DNA of 61,226 nucleotides from CAYWGR01 sp964458015 (GCA_964458015.1 CAYWGR010000005.1:1-61226), one strand, 5' to 3'. Positions 40,634 through 49,244 are shown, counted from the first letter of the stretch. Notes: generated from the sequence alone by a model not told the origin. Program-made: numbers and translations.

Positions 40634-42094
40634 ATGATGTATCTGGGCATTGACCTTGGCACGACGAATGTCAAAGCCGTGATTGTCGAGGATGCCGGTC
40701 GAATCGCTGCAACAAGCTCGATGTCGGTAGATTGCTTTCGAGGCCTTGATGGATCCGTTGAGCAGGATATCGAACAGATTTGGGATGCTGCTTGTGCAGC
40801 GATTCGCCAAGCCGTTCACGCGACGGATGCCAAGGCAATCCGCTCGATCGGTGTATCGAGCCAAGGCGGAGCAATTCAACTGCTCGACGCCGAGGACCGT
40901 CCGTTAGGCCGCGTCATTAGTTGGCTCGACACCCGAGGACGACCTTTTGATATGGCTCTGAGCAAGGAGCTTGGGCCTGGTGTAATGGCCGATCAGGTCG
41001 GCCATTCATCGAGTGCGATGACGTTGGGCCAAATCTTGCGGATTCGCAAGGAATCGCCCCATATGTTGAAATCGCCAAACCGTTTGGGATTCGTCGGCGA
41101 TGTGATTGTCGGACGACTTTGCGGCCGGCGTGCCCACGATCCGACATCGTTGGGCATTGGAATGCTCTACAATCCTTGGCGACGTTCGGCCGATCCGGAG
41201 ATTCTTGCCCGGCTTGGTTTAGAGGATCGCCAATTGCCGGATTTAATCGAACCGGCAACCATGGCCGGTTCGTTGCGATCGGAAGTGGCTGCACGGATCG
41301 GTTTGCCACAGGGAATCCCCGTATCGGCTGCCATCCACGATCAGTATGCGGCCGCCGTGGGTGCAGGAGCCGTGGAACCGGGTAACGTCGTCTTTGGCAG
41401 TGGAACGGCCTGGGTGCTGTTGGCCACAACTCCGCAGCTGACTCGTCCGGTTGCGCCCCAAGCATTCGTCTGCCGGCATCCGGCACCCGAATTGTTCGGA
41501 CAGATGATTCCCCTGGGTACGGGCGGTTGCATGATCGACTGGATCGTGAAACTATTAGTGCAAAGCAAGGCTAGTCCGAGCTTGGTCGATTCAATCATTC
41601 AAGATGTTCCGCCCGGCAGTTTGGGGCTGCAATTCTGGCCGCAACTGCTTGAGGATGGGGATGACGCATCCAGGAACGGACGTTTAGATGGACTGACGCC
41701 GAAACATCAATCGCCGCAGATCATTCGCGCGGTGGTTGAAGGGTTGGCCTGTGAGTTGGCAAGACACCTTAAAATCCTGGCCGACGCCGGGATCGCGCCT
41801 AAGACACTCTTGATGTGCGGCAGTGCCGCGGGTAGTCGCTGCACACCGCAAATCATCGCCGACGTAACGGCTGTGCCTGTTGCATGTGTGGATTTGCCGG
41901 ATGTCAGTGCATTTGGCGCGGCAATGGTCGCTCGAAGCATTTTGAGCGACGGAGACGATCTCGTAAAAATCGCTCGGCAATGGTCGCCGGTATGCCGCAT
42001 GGCTGTCCCGGGGCCTGATAGAATGCAATACCGTGGGTTGTTGGAACGGTATTTGGCCTCTTATTCGGCATCCTTGGGAAGGAATCCTAGCTAA
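40634..42094 (+). CDS. FGGY-family carbohydrate kinase
   Basis: A 486-residue kinase of the xylulokinase-like branch. ATP-binding/FGGY marks: YLGIDLGTTNVKAVIVED at the N-terminus, GVSSQGGAIQLLD, SWLDTRGRPFD, AAIHDQYAAAVGAGAVEPGN and TLLMCGSAAGSRCTPQIIAD. It phosphorylates the ketose made by the upstream isomerase, presumably at C1 or C5. Start is ATGATG right after the isomerase stop; its TAA overlaps the next ATG by one base. Confidence 0.9.
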   Translation: MMYLGIDLGTTNVKAVIVEDAGRIAATSSMSVDCFRGLDGSVEQDIEQIWDAACAAIRQAVHATDAKAIRSIGVSSQGGAIQLLDAEDRPLGRVISWLDTRGRPFDMALSKELGPGVMADQVGHSSSAMTLGQILRIRKESPHMLKSPNRLGFVGDVIVGRLCGRRAHDPTSLGIGMLYNPWRRSADPEILARLGLEDRQLPDLIEPATMAGSLRSEVAARIGLPQGIPVSAAIHDQYAAAVGAGAVEPGNVVFGSGTAWVLLATTPQLTRPVAPQAFVCRHPAPELFGQMIPLGTGGCMIDWIVKLLVQSKASPSLVDSIIQDVPPGSLGLQFWPQLLEDGDDASRNGRLDGLTPKHQSPQIIRAVVEGLACELARHLKILADAGIAPKTLLMCGSAAGSRCTPQIIADVTAVPVACVDLPDVSAFGAAMVARSILSDGDDLVKIARQWSPVCRMAVPGPDRMQYRGLLERYLASYSASLGRNPS

Positions 42095-43167
42095 TGAAAT
42101 CCTTGCCGTTGCATTACGTTTGGCAATACACGGATGTCGATCGTGCGTTTTGGAATGAGCATCTGGAAAATTGGATGCCCCGGCGAATCTTCGATGCACA
42201 TACGCACATTACAGAGCCTAAACTACGGCGGGTTTGCCCGAATGAGGAAAAACGGCGCCAATACTGGGTCAACGAAGTGGCCGAGCCTATTGGCGCTGCG
42301 GATGCCAAGCGCTGTCATGGGCTCGTATTTCCCGGGCGCACCTTCTCCTGCCTGTGCTTCGGCTCGGTGAATCTTGACTTTGACATTGCGCGTGAGAACG
42401 AACATCTTCAAACAGCATGTGTTGAAAACGGTTGGTATCGGCTTGCTGTGGTGCGGCCGCAGTGGTCAGCAGAGATCGTAGCCCGACAATTGGATCAACC
42501 GCAAGTCGTTGGTGTGAAAGTTTATTATGCGTTGATCAGTGATGATCCGACTACACGCGACAAGCACTTGGAATCAAGCATTTTCGATTTTCTTCCGCAT
42601 CATCAGCTCGAGCTTCTCAATGAGCGGCACAGTTGGGTAACGCTGCATGTGCCGAAGGCCGGGCGTTTGGGACACCCGGCAAACATCTCGGAGATTCGCG
42701 AGATCCGCCGGCGTTATCCCCATATTAAATTGATCATTGCCCATCTCGGACGATGCTACACGTTGCCGCATGCCCAAGAAGCGTTTCACCAACTTGCCGA
42801 TGACCCGGAACTGTTTTTCGATACCTCGGCCGTATTGAATCCGGAGGTGCATTACTTGGCCCTAAAGACTTTCGGCCCGGCCCGGCTTATCTATGGCAGT
42901 GATAACCCGGTTTTCTATATGCGGGGACGCCGGCAGTTTCATGACCGCGAGTATAGGAACCGCACCAGCTACCCTTTTTTCTTCAATCGAGAACGGGAAC
43001 CGTCGGAAATCGAGGCCGCCTACACGCTTTACATGTACGAAGATCTGTTAGCGCTTCGTACCGCCTGCGAACGGATCTCTCTCGAACGTCATGAAATTGA
43101 AGCCATTTTTCACGATAATGCGCTACAGTTGATAAACGGGACCTTGACGAATCAGCACCTGTTTTGA
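42094..43167 (+). CDS. Amidohydrolase-family protein (TIM barrel)
   Basis: A 357-residue metal-dependent hydrolase. The N-terminal metal motif is RRIFDAHTHI, and later metal ligands are suggested by LIIAHLGRC and LIYGSDNPV. This is the amidohydrolase-2 pattern that also includes lactonases and decarboxylases. In a sugar operon a lactonase or dehydratase-like step would fit, but this is inference. It ends the operon; its start shares one base with the kinase stop. Confidence 0.82.
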   Translation: MKSLPLHYVWQYTDVDRAFWNEHLENWMPRRIFDAHTHITEPKLRRVCPNEEKRRQYWVNEVAEPIGAADAKRCHGLVFPGRTFSCLCFGSVNLDFDIARENEHLQTACVENGWYRLAVVRPQWSAEIVARQLDQPQVVGVKVYYALISDDPTTRDKHLESSIFDFLPHHQLELLNERHSWVTLHVPKAGRLGHPANISEIREIRRRYPHIKLIIAHLGRCYTLPHAQEAFHQLADDPELFFDTSAVLNPEVHYLALKTFGPARLIYGSDNPVFYMRGRRQFHDREYRNRTSYPFFFNREREPSEIEAAYTLYMYEDLLALRTACERISLERHEIEAIFHDNALQLINGTLTNQHLF

Positions 43168-43331
43168 ACCAGTTGGGAACCCACGTCGCTGCGTTTTGGG
43201 ACCAAGAGACGGCGAAGGTTGATATGTTGGTGGCAACACCACGGCAATCAACAACACACGTGGCAACACTCACCCCCAAGATGCCAATGCCAATGTTGCG
43301 ACGAATTGACGTAAACCCTTTAGTAGCAAGG

Positions 43332-43385
43332 TAGCCGAGGCGGGAATCGAACCCGCACGCCCAGTTACGGGCACGGGATTTTAAA
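43332..43385 (-). tRNA. tRNA-Leu (UAA) 3' fragment, attachment site
   Basis: On the minus strand it has the end of an anticodon arm (loop UUUAAAA), a long variable arm (GCCC/GGGC stem, class II), a perfect T-arm (GCGGG-TTCGATT-CCCGC at 43340-43356) and the acceptor 3' strand CTCGGCT plus A. The 5' half is absent. In such an insertion the displaced 3' end stays next to host DNA. The anticodon-stem pair is broken just left of the loop, which puts the crossover in the anticodon arm. Confidence 0.75.
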
Positions 43386-43430
43386 GCCCATGCGGGCTTT
43401 TCGCAAATGCCTTTGAGAAGGGCATTTGCG
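43383..43430. terminator. Tandem hairpins beside the attachment site
   Basis: AAAGCCC/GGGCTTT (43383-43400, loop ATGC, followed by TTTTCGC on the plus strand) and CGCAAATGCC/GGCATTTGCG (43402-43430, loop of 9). The first can terminate plus-strand readthrough from the amidohydrolase operon. The second lies beyond the integrase stop and may terminate that gene or be an integrase-binding arm. Confidence 0.5.
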
Positions 43431-43465
43431 ACGTTCTGAGACTGCTGGTGGTATCTGGAGTGGTA

Positions 43466-44533
43466 TCAGCCTACCTCTCGCTCATCGTTGTACCGGCGTC
43501 GAGCCTCCATTGCCGGCCGAAGGCCCTCGGCGACGTTGGCGTAATGGCGATTCAGGACTGCTGGATCGTGCCCAGTGATGCGGCTGGTTGTGATTGTATT
43601 GGTGCCGGCCAAGAGGATTTGAGACGCAACGCTGCTGCGAAACGACTTGGGAACGATCCCAATAAGGTCCGCGGCTTTTGTGATCCGCGCCCAGTCCTCG
43701 TACAATCGTCGTGGTGCCCGTCCCCACGGGAGCACTTCTTTCGACGTGCTCTGCGACTTCCACAGTCGCAGCACCTCCACAAAATCGTCTAACAATGGCA
43801 CCGGGCGTTCCTTTCGCCCTTTGCCGAAAGCAATCAACACCCCAGTATCGAGGTCAATTTTTTCCCAGGTCAATCTGAGACCTTCTCCGAAACGAACTCC
43901 AGTCTCCCACAGCAGGCGGATCATCACCCCCCACCACTGCACTGACCTAATCCGCAAGCCGGCCGATGGCAAGACAGCGAGAATCCTCCGATAGTCAACA
44001 ACTGGGATGACCGTGGGAAGATGTTCGTCTTCTCGTAGGAACTCAATTTCTGGGACTTCGCGGATGTATCGCCGACCGGATTCGTGTGCCCAATTCAAGA
44101 TGGCTTTGACGTGCCGTAGTTCTTTGTTGACCGTCGTCTCTTCGACCTCTTTACTGCGAGCCGCTGCGAACTTCTCAATTGTCGCGGTCGTGATGCGGCA
44201 CAACAACGGGGCTTCCACCACGCGATCAAACTGTTTGCCAGCCCGGCGGTACAGATCAAGCGTGGCAGGGTGTCCTGTATGCAAACTGACATACTCCTCG
44301 ACGACCGCAGACCACGTCAACCGTTTGTACCGATCAAAGTCATGAATGTATTGGGCGTCGAGGGCAAGGCGACGTTCCCACTCGCGCACGATCGTACGTG
44401 CAACCGATTTATCGCGCGTGCCCGTCGTCTTTTTGTGCAGTTTGCCGCGTTCGTCGCGCCACTGACCGAACCACGTTTGTGACTTGATACCGCGGCTCTT
44501 CGTAGGCTGGATCAACGTGACGATAATTGCCAT
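43466..44533 (-). CDS. int: Tyrosine recombinase (integrase)
   Basis: A 355-residue integrase. The N-terminal part has SAM-like core-binding features (HTGHPATLDLYRRAGKQFDR). Catalytic set: Arg in LLWETGVRFGEGLRLTWE, Lys in IAFGKGRKERPVP, the block FRSSVASQILLAGTN with the second Arg, ITGHDPAVLNRHYAN with His and the nucleophile Tyr. The usual His of the HxxR motif seems replaced by Lys/Ser (PKSFRSS). It lies 80 bp inside the tRNA fragment, as expected of an element's own integrase. Confidence 0.88.
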   Translation of the reverse strand: MAIIVTLIQPTKSRGIKSQTWFGQWRDERGKLHKKTTGTRDKSVARTIVREWERRLALDAQYIHDFDRYKRLTWSAVVEEYVSLHTGHPATLDLYRRAGKQFDRVVEAPLLCRITTATIEKFAAARSKEVEETTVNKELRHVKAILNWAHESGRRYIREVPEIEFLREDEHLPTVIPVVDYRRILAVLPSAGLRIRSVQWWGVMIRLLWETGVRFGEGLRLTWEKIDLDTGVLIAFGKGRKERPVPLLDDFVEVLRLWKSQSTSKEVLPWGRAPRRLYEDWARITKAADLIGIVPKSFRSSVASQILLAGTNTITTSRITGHDPAVLNRHYANVAEGLRPAMEARRRYNDEREVG

Positions 44534-44606
44534 GATGCACGTTCCTGTCTATTGGTGTTCATTTCCAATAGACATTCCAGCCTTCGCTGCAACAATTCTT
44601 TGAAAG

Positions 44607-44801
44607 TCAATTATCACGGAGAGACTTGATGTACTGCTGAACGACGCTTTCCTTGATACGAATGCTATGTTTTCCAACCTTGCAGGCAGAAAGCTTCTTG
44701 GTAGCACGAAGACGATGTACCCCTGAGATGCTAATAGACAACTGGCGAGCGACTTCTCCGATGGTCAAGAGCCGATCTTGCCGATTCTTGTGAATATCCA
44801 T
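44607..44801 (-). CDS. Small HTH protein, likely excisionase
   Basis: A 64-residue MerR-like helix-turn-helix protein: RLLTIGEVARQLSISISGVHRLRATKKL. Such short proteins beside an integrase usually act as excisionase or direct recombination. Transcribed towards the integrase gene. About 225 bp on its upstream side hold no gene. Confidence 0.72.
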   Translation of the reverse strand: MDIHKNRQDRLLTIGEVARQLSISISGVHRLRATKKLSACKVGKHSIRIKESVVQQYIKSLRDN

Positions 44802-45026
44802 AGCGGTGATTCCTTATTGCAAAGAGGTCAGCTATTTCCACGCCCGTAAGTCAGATTCGCAATCTCTCATCATCTCTGGCGATTCCAATGCTGCGAATCC
44901 GAATGCCCTCAATGACCTGCGATTACTTCCCATCTGGCGAAGGGCGAGTATTTGTCAGCGGTTTGCGTGATGGCCGTGACACGCATGCAAGTAAAACCCT
45001 TGATTTATAAAATGGCCGCTGAGCCA

Positions 45027-45386
45027 TCATGATCTTCCGTCTACATTGTCATAATCGTAGTCATCTTCATCGCAGTCATCATCATCATCGTCTTCTTGCT
45101 GATCCTCATCCTCTTCCCATTCATCTTGGTCTCCATCGCTATTGATCGGGCGACCTTCCTCGCACCACACGTACCATAGATCTGTGACTTCATCATATTG
45201 CTGACGGCACGTACGGAGATATAATCGAAACCGTTCGTATACCTCCGGCGAGATCGGCTTACCATCACCATCAGAATCGAACCAGGCTGCGGGCCAATAG
45301 TCCATTATGACGTAATCCGTCAGGGCCTCGCATAGCTCAGTCAACTCGCCATGTGTCATAGTGCTAAACAGGTTGTGCCAATTCAT
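45027..45386 (-). CDS. Small acidic protein of the element
   Basis: A 119-residue protein. The first 80 residues look folded and rich in Trp/Tyr (LCEALTDYVIMDYWPAAWFD; VTDLWYVWCEEG). The tail is almost purely Asp/Glu. A GGAGG ribosome-binding site stands about 6 nt before the ATG. It resembles the 102-residue protein at 48518-48826 in order of short conserved positions. No known family; an acidic tail may mimic DNA. Confidence 0.55.
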   Translation of the reverse strand: MNWHNLFSTMTHGELTELCEALTDYVIMDYWPAAWFDSDGDGKPISPEVYERFRLYLRTCRQQYDEVTDLWYVWCEEGRPINSDGDQDEWEEDEDQQEDDDDDDCDEDDYDYDNVDGRS

Positions 45387-45454
45387 AGTAACCTCCAGGT
45401 TTAATGTGAGAACACAATTACCAACGACGACACTAACGCCACCAACGAGCGTCG

Positions 45455-45820
45455 CTAGACCAACTCATCAGCACCGGCTTCGCCTCTGTCTTCATCTTCC
45501 AACTGGCCTTTGAAGTCCTCTCTGTAATCAATCTCTGGAAAACACACGGCTTCCCACTGCGTACGCCCCACCGACACTTCAATGTAGCAGTACAAATCGT
45601 TCACCTGCCAAATTGCCCACGCGAGTTTGTGGGCGAAGGTGGGCAGATCAGCCGCAGCAGCCGTATAGCCTTTCACCATAAGCTCACAATCAATCGTGCC
45701 GTACCCGGTGACGAGGAAGTGTTCTCGCATCACAGCGAGGATTGCCCCCTCTTTCCAACCACCGCGAATCAACACACGTACCTCGGTCATCGGATCGGGC
45801 TCAGCTACGCACACATCCAT
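45455..45820 (-). CDS. Unknown protein of the element
   Basis: A 121-residue protein opening MDVCVAEPDPMTEVRVLI. It has a mixed alpha/beta look (GAILAVMREHFLVTGYG; LAWAIWQVNDLYCYIEV) and an acidic C-terminal tail. A GAGGCGG lies before the ATG. No family recognised; next gene downstream is the D5-type helicase. Confidence 0.5.
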   Translation of the reverse strand: MDVCVAEPDPMTEVRVLIRGGWKEGAILAVMREHFLVTGYGTIDCELMVKGYTAAAADLPTFAHKLAWAIWQVNDLYCYIEVSVGRTQWEAVCFPEIDYREDFKGQLEDEDRGEAGADELV

Positions 45821-45855
45821 TGCAGTCCGCCTCTGTGATGCACTTATGTATTCAA

Positions 45856-47484
45856 CTAATCCAACATCGGAGACTGAACCGATCCAGCATTTACTGGTAG
45901 CGATGCACCAGGCTGTGAATCTGGAACAGTAACCGTATTGCCAGATGCCGCTTTCTTCCGCTGCAACTCCGCTTTCTCGGTCAACTCCTTTGCTTTCCGT
46001 TCTGCTTTCCGGAGTTTCAGCTTCAACTCCACGACTTTCTTTCCTGCATTGATCGCGACCGCCTCCGCTTCATGTGCCCTCAAGAGGTCGCCTTCAACGG
46101 CTAGCGGTAGTTGCTGGATCGGTACCGCCGTGCCATCTTCTCCTAGTAGTTCATCTAGCAACCGATTTACTTCGTTTTCTTCAACCGCCGCAAACGCATC
46201 CCGTAACCGATCAATCACCGGTATAGGAGCAACCACCGCCAGAGCAGTGCATTGCGACGACTTGACCGGTTCTGGTTTGCTTGGTTTCGATTCGGTCGGC
46301 ACGACCACCACTTCCTCTTCATCACCTTCATTAGCAGGATCAACAACCCGGATACCTGCCCATCCGGTTACCCTATTTCCTCGCGGCCCACGTTTTGTGT
46401 AGTAAATCGCGTGGCTATCCTTCTGTTTTTTCCACACATCGCCAAACGTGTGAAAGAAGCGGGGAAAACCTACCGGACTTCCTCTACGGCACTCGCACCA
46501 GCGAACGTATTCCTTGAACAGCTCCATCTCTGGAGCGAAGTCCTTTTCCTTCCCGAGTACCACATGCGTTGTGCAGAACTCTTTGGCTGAGTTCTGCTCT
46601 AAACGGAACTGATTGTTAATCGCCTTGCAGCGTTCCGGAATTTCGAAGTCCGGAAGCGTTGCCAAATGTCGAGCGGCAGCGAGAACGCGATTGAGGATTC
46701 CCGGCATTTCATTGAAGAGTGTCTTCTCGAAACCGGGTATCTTCCGCTCATCGGTGACGACAGCATCGCACGGAAAGATGATCGGCCTCCTCCATGTGCC
46801 TTCGCTCTGGCAAGAAAACCAAGGCATCCTGTTCGCACACAGGATGAATTTCGTTTGCAGAACCGCGTAGCCGATCGGCTTGAATTTGTCCTCAACCGCG
46901 ATCATCGAGCCGTCAGTTGCAGCCTTTAAGGCCCCCTCTGGCAATTTTCCTTTTGAGCGATTCTCGTGATCGTCGATGTCGGCGCACAGATTCACCGCCT
47001 TGCCGACCACACTGGCCATCGCGAAGCGGTCACCCATCCTTTCCAGCGGAATCGCACTCACATTGCCCCCGACCAATTTTTCAATTAGCCGAAGCAGAAC
47101 CTGTTTACCGTTGTTTCCGTTTCCAAGGAGTACGAGGTAGTGCTGAAATTGCAACGAGGGATGCAATATATAACCGAGGAACTGCAGAAGGAATGCCGCA
47201 AGTGATTTATCACCACAACAAAACCAATCGAGCCAAGCGTCGAAGCGAGGGCACACCGCCAGTGGGTCGAAGTCGAAGTCAGTGGCTGCCAGATTGAACA
47301 ACGCCGGATCGTGCGGTCCAAGCGTCATACCACGCACATACATGATTCCTTTGGGGGTAACTAAGACGTTAGGTTCATCGCGACCATCCAGCCAGAATGG
47401 TGCATTCTTCGCTCCACTGATCCAACTCCGATCAGCGATGGCCCGAACCATATCGTCAACCAATCTCGGATGCGCAACACTCAC
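45856..47484 (-). CDS. P4/D5-type phage helicase, GTG start, N-terminal part split off
   Basis: A 542-residue SF3-like replication helicase of the D5/P4 family. Walker A is LGNGNNGKQVLLRLIEKL, where the usual Ser/Thr after GK is Gln. Walker B lies in NLCADIDDHENRS, the sensor in KFILCANRMPWF. After about residue 360 comes an unrelated Glu/Lys-rich coiled-coil end. The GTG at 47484 overlaps the stop of the small upstream frame by four bases (GTGA), which suggests coupling. No primase domain is seen, so this is the helicase half only. Confidence 0.8.
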   Translation of the reverse strand: MSVAHPRLVDDMVRAIADRSWISGAKNAPFWLDGRDEPNVLVTPKGIMYVRGMTLGPHDPALFNLAATDFDFDPLAVCPRFDAWLDWFCCGDKSLAAFLLQFLGYILHPSLQFQHYLVLLGNGNNGKQVLLRLIEKLVGGNVSAIPLERMGDRFAMASVVGKAVNLCADIDDHENRSKGKLPEGALKAATDGSMIAVEDKFKPIGYAVLQTKFILCANRMPWFSCQSEGTWRRPIIFPCDAVVTDERKIPGFEKTLFNEMPGILNRVLAAARHLATLPDFEIPERCKAINNQFRLEQNSAKEFCTTHVVLGKEKDFAPEMELFKEYVRWCECRRGSPVGFPRFFHTFGDVWKKQKDSHAIYYTKRGPRGNRVTGWAGIRVVDPANEGDEEEVVVVPTESKPSKPEPVKSSQCTALAVVAPIPVIDRLRDAFAAVEENEVNRLLDELLGEDGTAVPIQQLPLAVEGDLLRAHEAEAVAINAGKKVVELKLKLRKAERKAKELTEKAELQRKKAASGNTVTVPDSQPGASLPVNAGSVQSPMLD

Positions 47485-47663
47485 GCAAGCACCTCGTCAA
47501 CGAACAGCACAATCATCCACCGAAGTTCCCGATCTTCCAGCTTGCGCCAGACGTGCCCATCACGCAGATACGCCGACTCCCGATACCAGACAACGTAATG
47601 ACGTTCCAAGAACGCCTTCGCTAGCAATACCGGCGACGGCACATCGTCTTCATTCTTCCCCAT
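47481..47663 (-). CDS. Small protein resembling the D5_N region of the helicase
   Basis: A 60-residue protein: LLAKAFLERHYVVWYRESAY followed by DGHVWRKLEDRELR looks like the D5_N segment (a motif with a Tyr/Trp pair before the helicase). The same segment is expected just before the helicase domain. The ATG at 47663 is preferred because GAGGA lies 7 nt upstream; 47687 and 47708 are alternatives. It overlaps the helicase by four bases. Confidence 0.6.
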   Translation of the reverse strand: MGKNEDDVPSPVLLAKAFLERHYVVWYRESAYLRDGHVWRKLEDRELRWMIVLFVDEVLA

Positions 47664-47699
47664 CACGAATCCTCGAAACCTCGCCATGAACACGCTCGC

Positions 47700-47820
47700 C
47701 AGCCACACTCACCACCACGCCTGTCGTCACCACATCCACCGCCACACCCGCCGGCCACGCCCACTACCAGCCCCGGCCACCGTTACCGCACCCGCCGCCA
47801 CGCCCGCCGGACACGCCCAT
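47700..47820. repeat. Low-complexity CCGCC/CACC-rich stretch
   Basis: A C-rich, G-poor tract with imperfect repeats of CACCGCCAC and CGCCGGCCACGCC lies upstream of the small helicase frame. On the minus strand it is G-rich, and if transcribed could form strong secondary structure. Confidence 0.5.
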
Positions 47821-47825
47821 CACAT

Positions 47826-47890
47826 CTCCGAGTCCCGCGCCGGGGATGTTCACGGCGCGGGACTCGGAGCCCAGCAAGGAGCCGGGCTCC
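47826..47890. terminator. Tandem strong hairpins downstream of the Cys-rich gene
   Basis: A 17-bp perfect stem, 47826-47842 with 47853-47869 (10-nt loop), overlaps a second stem GGAGCCC (47867-47873) with GGGCTCC (47884-47890). They lie just beyond the stop of the minus-strand gene at 47898, so termination is likely. The two alternative stems share bases, so they could also compete. Confidence 0.55.
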
Positions 47891-47897
47891 GACCAAC

Positions 47898-48335
47898 CTA
47901 GTCCTCTACAACCGAGGGCAACGTCATGGCGAACGCGACGAGTGCCGCCAAATCTTCAAATCCACTAGCCTGAGCAACGGCTTCACGGTTTCCCTCGGGG
48001 ATCTTCTGTAGGATCAGACTGCAATTCTCGCGGCAGCGCTTAACCGCACCACCATGAGAACGATGGCACCGACAACCAGAATGGTTCTGCCCGATAGCAT
48101 CGCCCACGCTTTTCGACAAGCCACTGCGGGTCGGATACCTATCTAGCAGTTCGGAACCGTCCACCAGTTCAGCAATCACGGGCTCACGATTCGCCAGGAA
48201 AGCAGCGAACGTCGGAACCGCCACTGCCCCCACGATTTCCTCGCGAGAGCAGATTCGTTTCGATACGTCGCCCTTTTCAGCAGGCGTGGAATAACCGAAC
48301 AACGCAGCACAAGCATCGACAATTGGTTGAGACAT
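47898..48335 (-). CDS. Unknown Cys/His-rich protein of the element
   Basis: A 145-residue protein. The middle has a Cys/His cluster, SGCRCHRSHGGAVKRCRENC, that could bind a metal. N- and C-terminal parts are helical and Ala-rich. A GAAAGGG precedes the ATG. No family recognised; may be a regulator or adaptor of the element. Confidence 0.5.
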   Translation of the reverse strand: MSQPIVDACAALFGYSTPAEKGDVSKRICSREEIVGAVAVPTFAAFLANREPVIAELVDGSELLDRYPTRSGLSKSVGDAIGQNHSGCRCHRSHGGAVKRCRENCSLILQKIPEGNREAVAQASGFEDLAALVAFAMTLPSVVED

Positions 48336-48517
48336 GAGAAAACCCTTTCAAGTAGAAGTGAAAGAACCGCGAAGACCACACGAACAATCTTTCCTGATCT
48401 CTTTGTATCCCGCATCCTCCGGTATAAAGGCTCCGGCAGACATCGGCTACGAGCCCATGCCCACCGGAGCGACAGGCAGTTCCAGGTGAAGAAGCGGCAC
48501 CCAGAACCGGAATGTTT

Positions 48518-48826
48518 CTAGCGGTCCTCGTCGTCCTCGTAGGAATCGACACCACCTTCCTTGGTCAGCATATCCCAGAGGTACTCCATCTCCTCGGAAA
48601 TCATGTTAGCGCAGTTAGACTTGTACACGAAATCATGAAGCTCCATGTACTTCTCCTGCGATACGGTGCGATCAAGCACCTTTTCAAGCGTTTCTCTATC
48701 GAACCAATTCGGAACGATAAGTCGATCACTGACAGCACCAACAAGTGCCATCAATTCATCATCACCGACAGAGCCGAGAGCTTCGACCCACTTGGCCTTG
48801 TCAGCGGCGTACTGAACATCATCCAT
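48518..48826 (-). CDS. Small acidic-tailed protein of the element
   Basis: A 102-residue protein starting MDDVQYAADKAKWVEAL. The ATG at 48826 is favoured because AGGAG lies upstream; the longer frame from 48853 has no such site. Ordered positions (ELMALVGAVSDRLIVPNWF, then SQEKYMELHDFVY, EEMEYLWDML) match the order in the protein at 45027-45386. Ends in DSYEDDEDR. Function unknown. Confidence 0.55.
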   Translation of the reverse strand: MDDVQYAADKAKWVEALGSVGDDELMALVGAVSDRLIVPNWFDRETLEKVLDRTVSQEKYMELHDFVYKSNCANMISEEMEYLWDMLTKEGGVDSYEDDEDR

Positions 48827-48908
48827 CCTGTATCTCCTGAATTGACCTAACAAAATCCCGCCGGGCGGCTGATGTCGCCGCCCAGCGGCGTAAACGCGGA
48901 AACGAAAA

Positions 48909-49244
48909 CTACGACTTCGCGACCGGCGCGATCTTCACGATCTGAGCACCGGCGACATGCACGAGGAATCGTTGACCGAGAAAGTCATTTAATTCCACGC
49001 GATCGTTGCGACCAAGCGAATGACCGACCATCTGACCGACAAACTGTCCAGCGGTCGTGTCGGCCGCGAAGTTCGTGCCAATGACCTTCCTCGCTTGGTA
49101 GCCAAGAAATTGACCGTCCATGACCTCAAAGACGATTCGCAACGCGGCGTCACCGAACCGCCCAGCAATCTCCTCAACCAGCACGCACTCCATTTCGTGT
49201 TTTCCACTCGGCGCGGTTTGCGCGCCAAAAGTTGCTACAGGCAT
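48909..49244 (-). CDS. Unknown beta-rich protein of the element
   Basis: A 111-residue protein from the ATG at 49244, which has GGAGGG about 9 nt upstream. It is rich in Gly, Val and Gln with alternating hydrophobic residues (FEVMDGQFLGYQARKVIGT, FVGQMVGHSLGRNDRVEL), so probably a small beta-barrel. No family recognised. It is the last gene before the convergent/divergent cargo region. Confidence 0.5.
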   Translation of the reverse strand: MPVATFGAQTAPSGKHEMECVLVEEIAGRFGDAALRIVFEVMDGQFLGYQARKVIGTNFAADTTAGQFVGQMVGHSLGRNDRVELNDFLGQRFLVHVAGAQIVKIAPVAKS

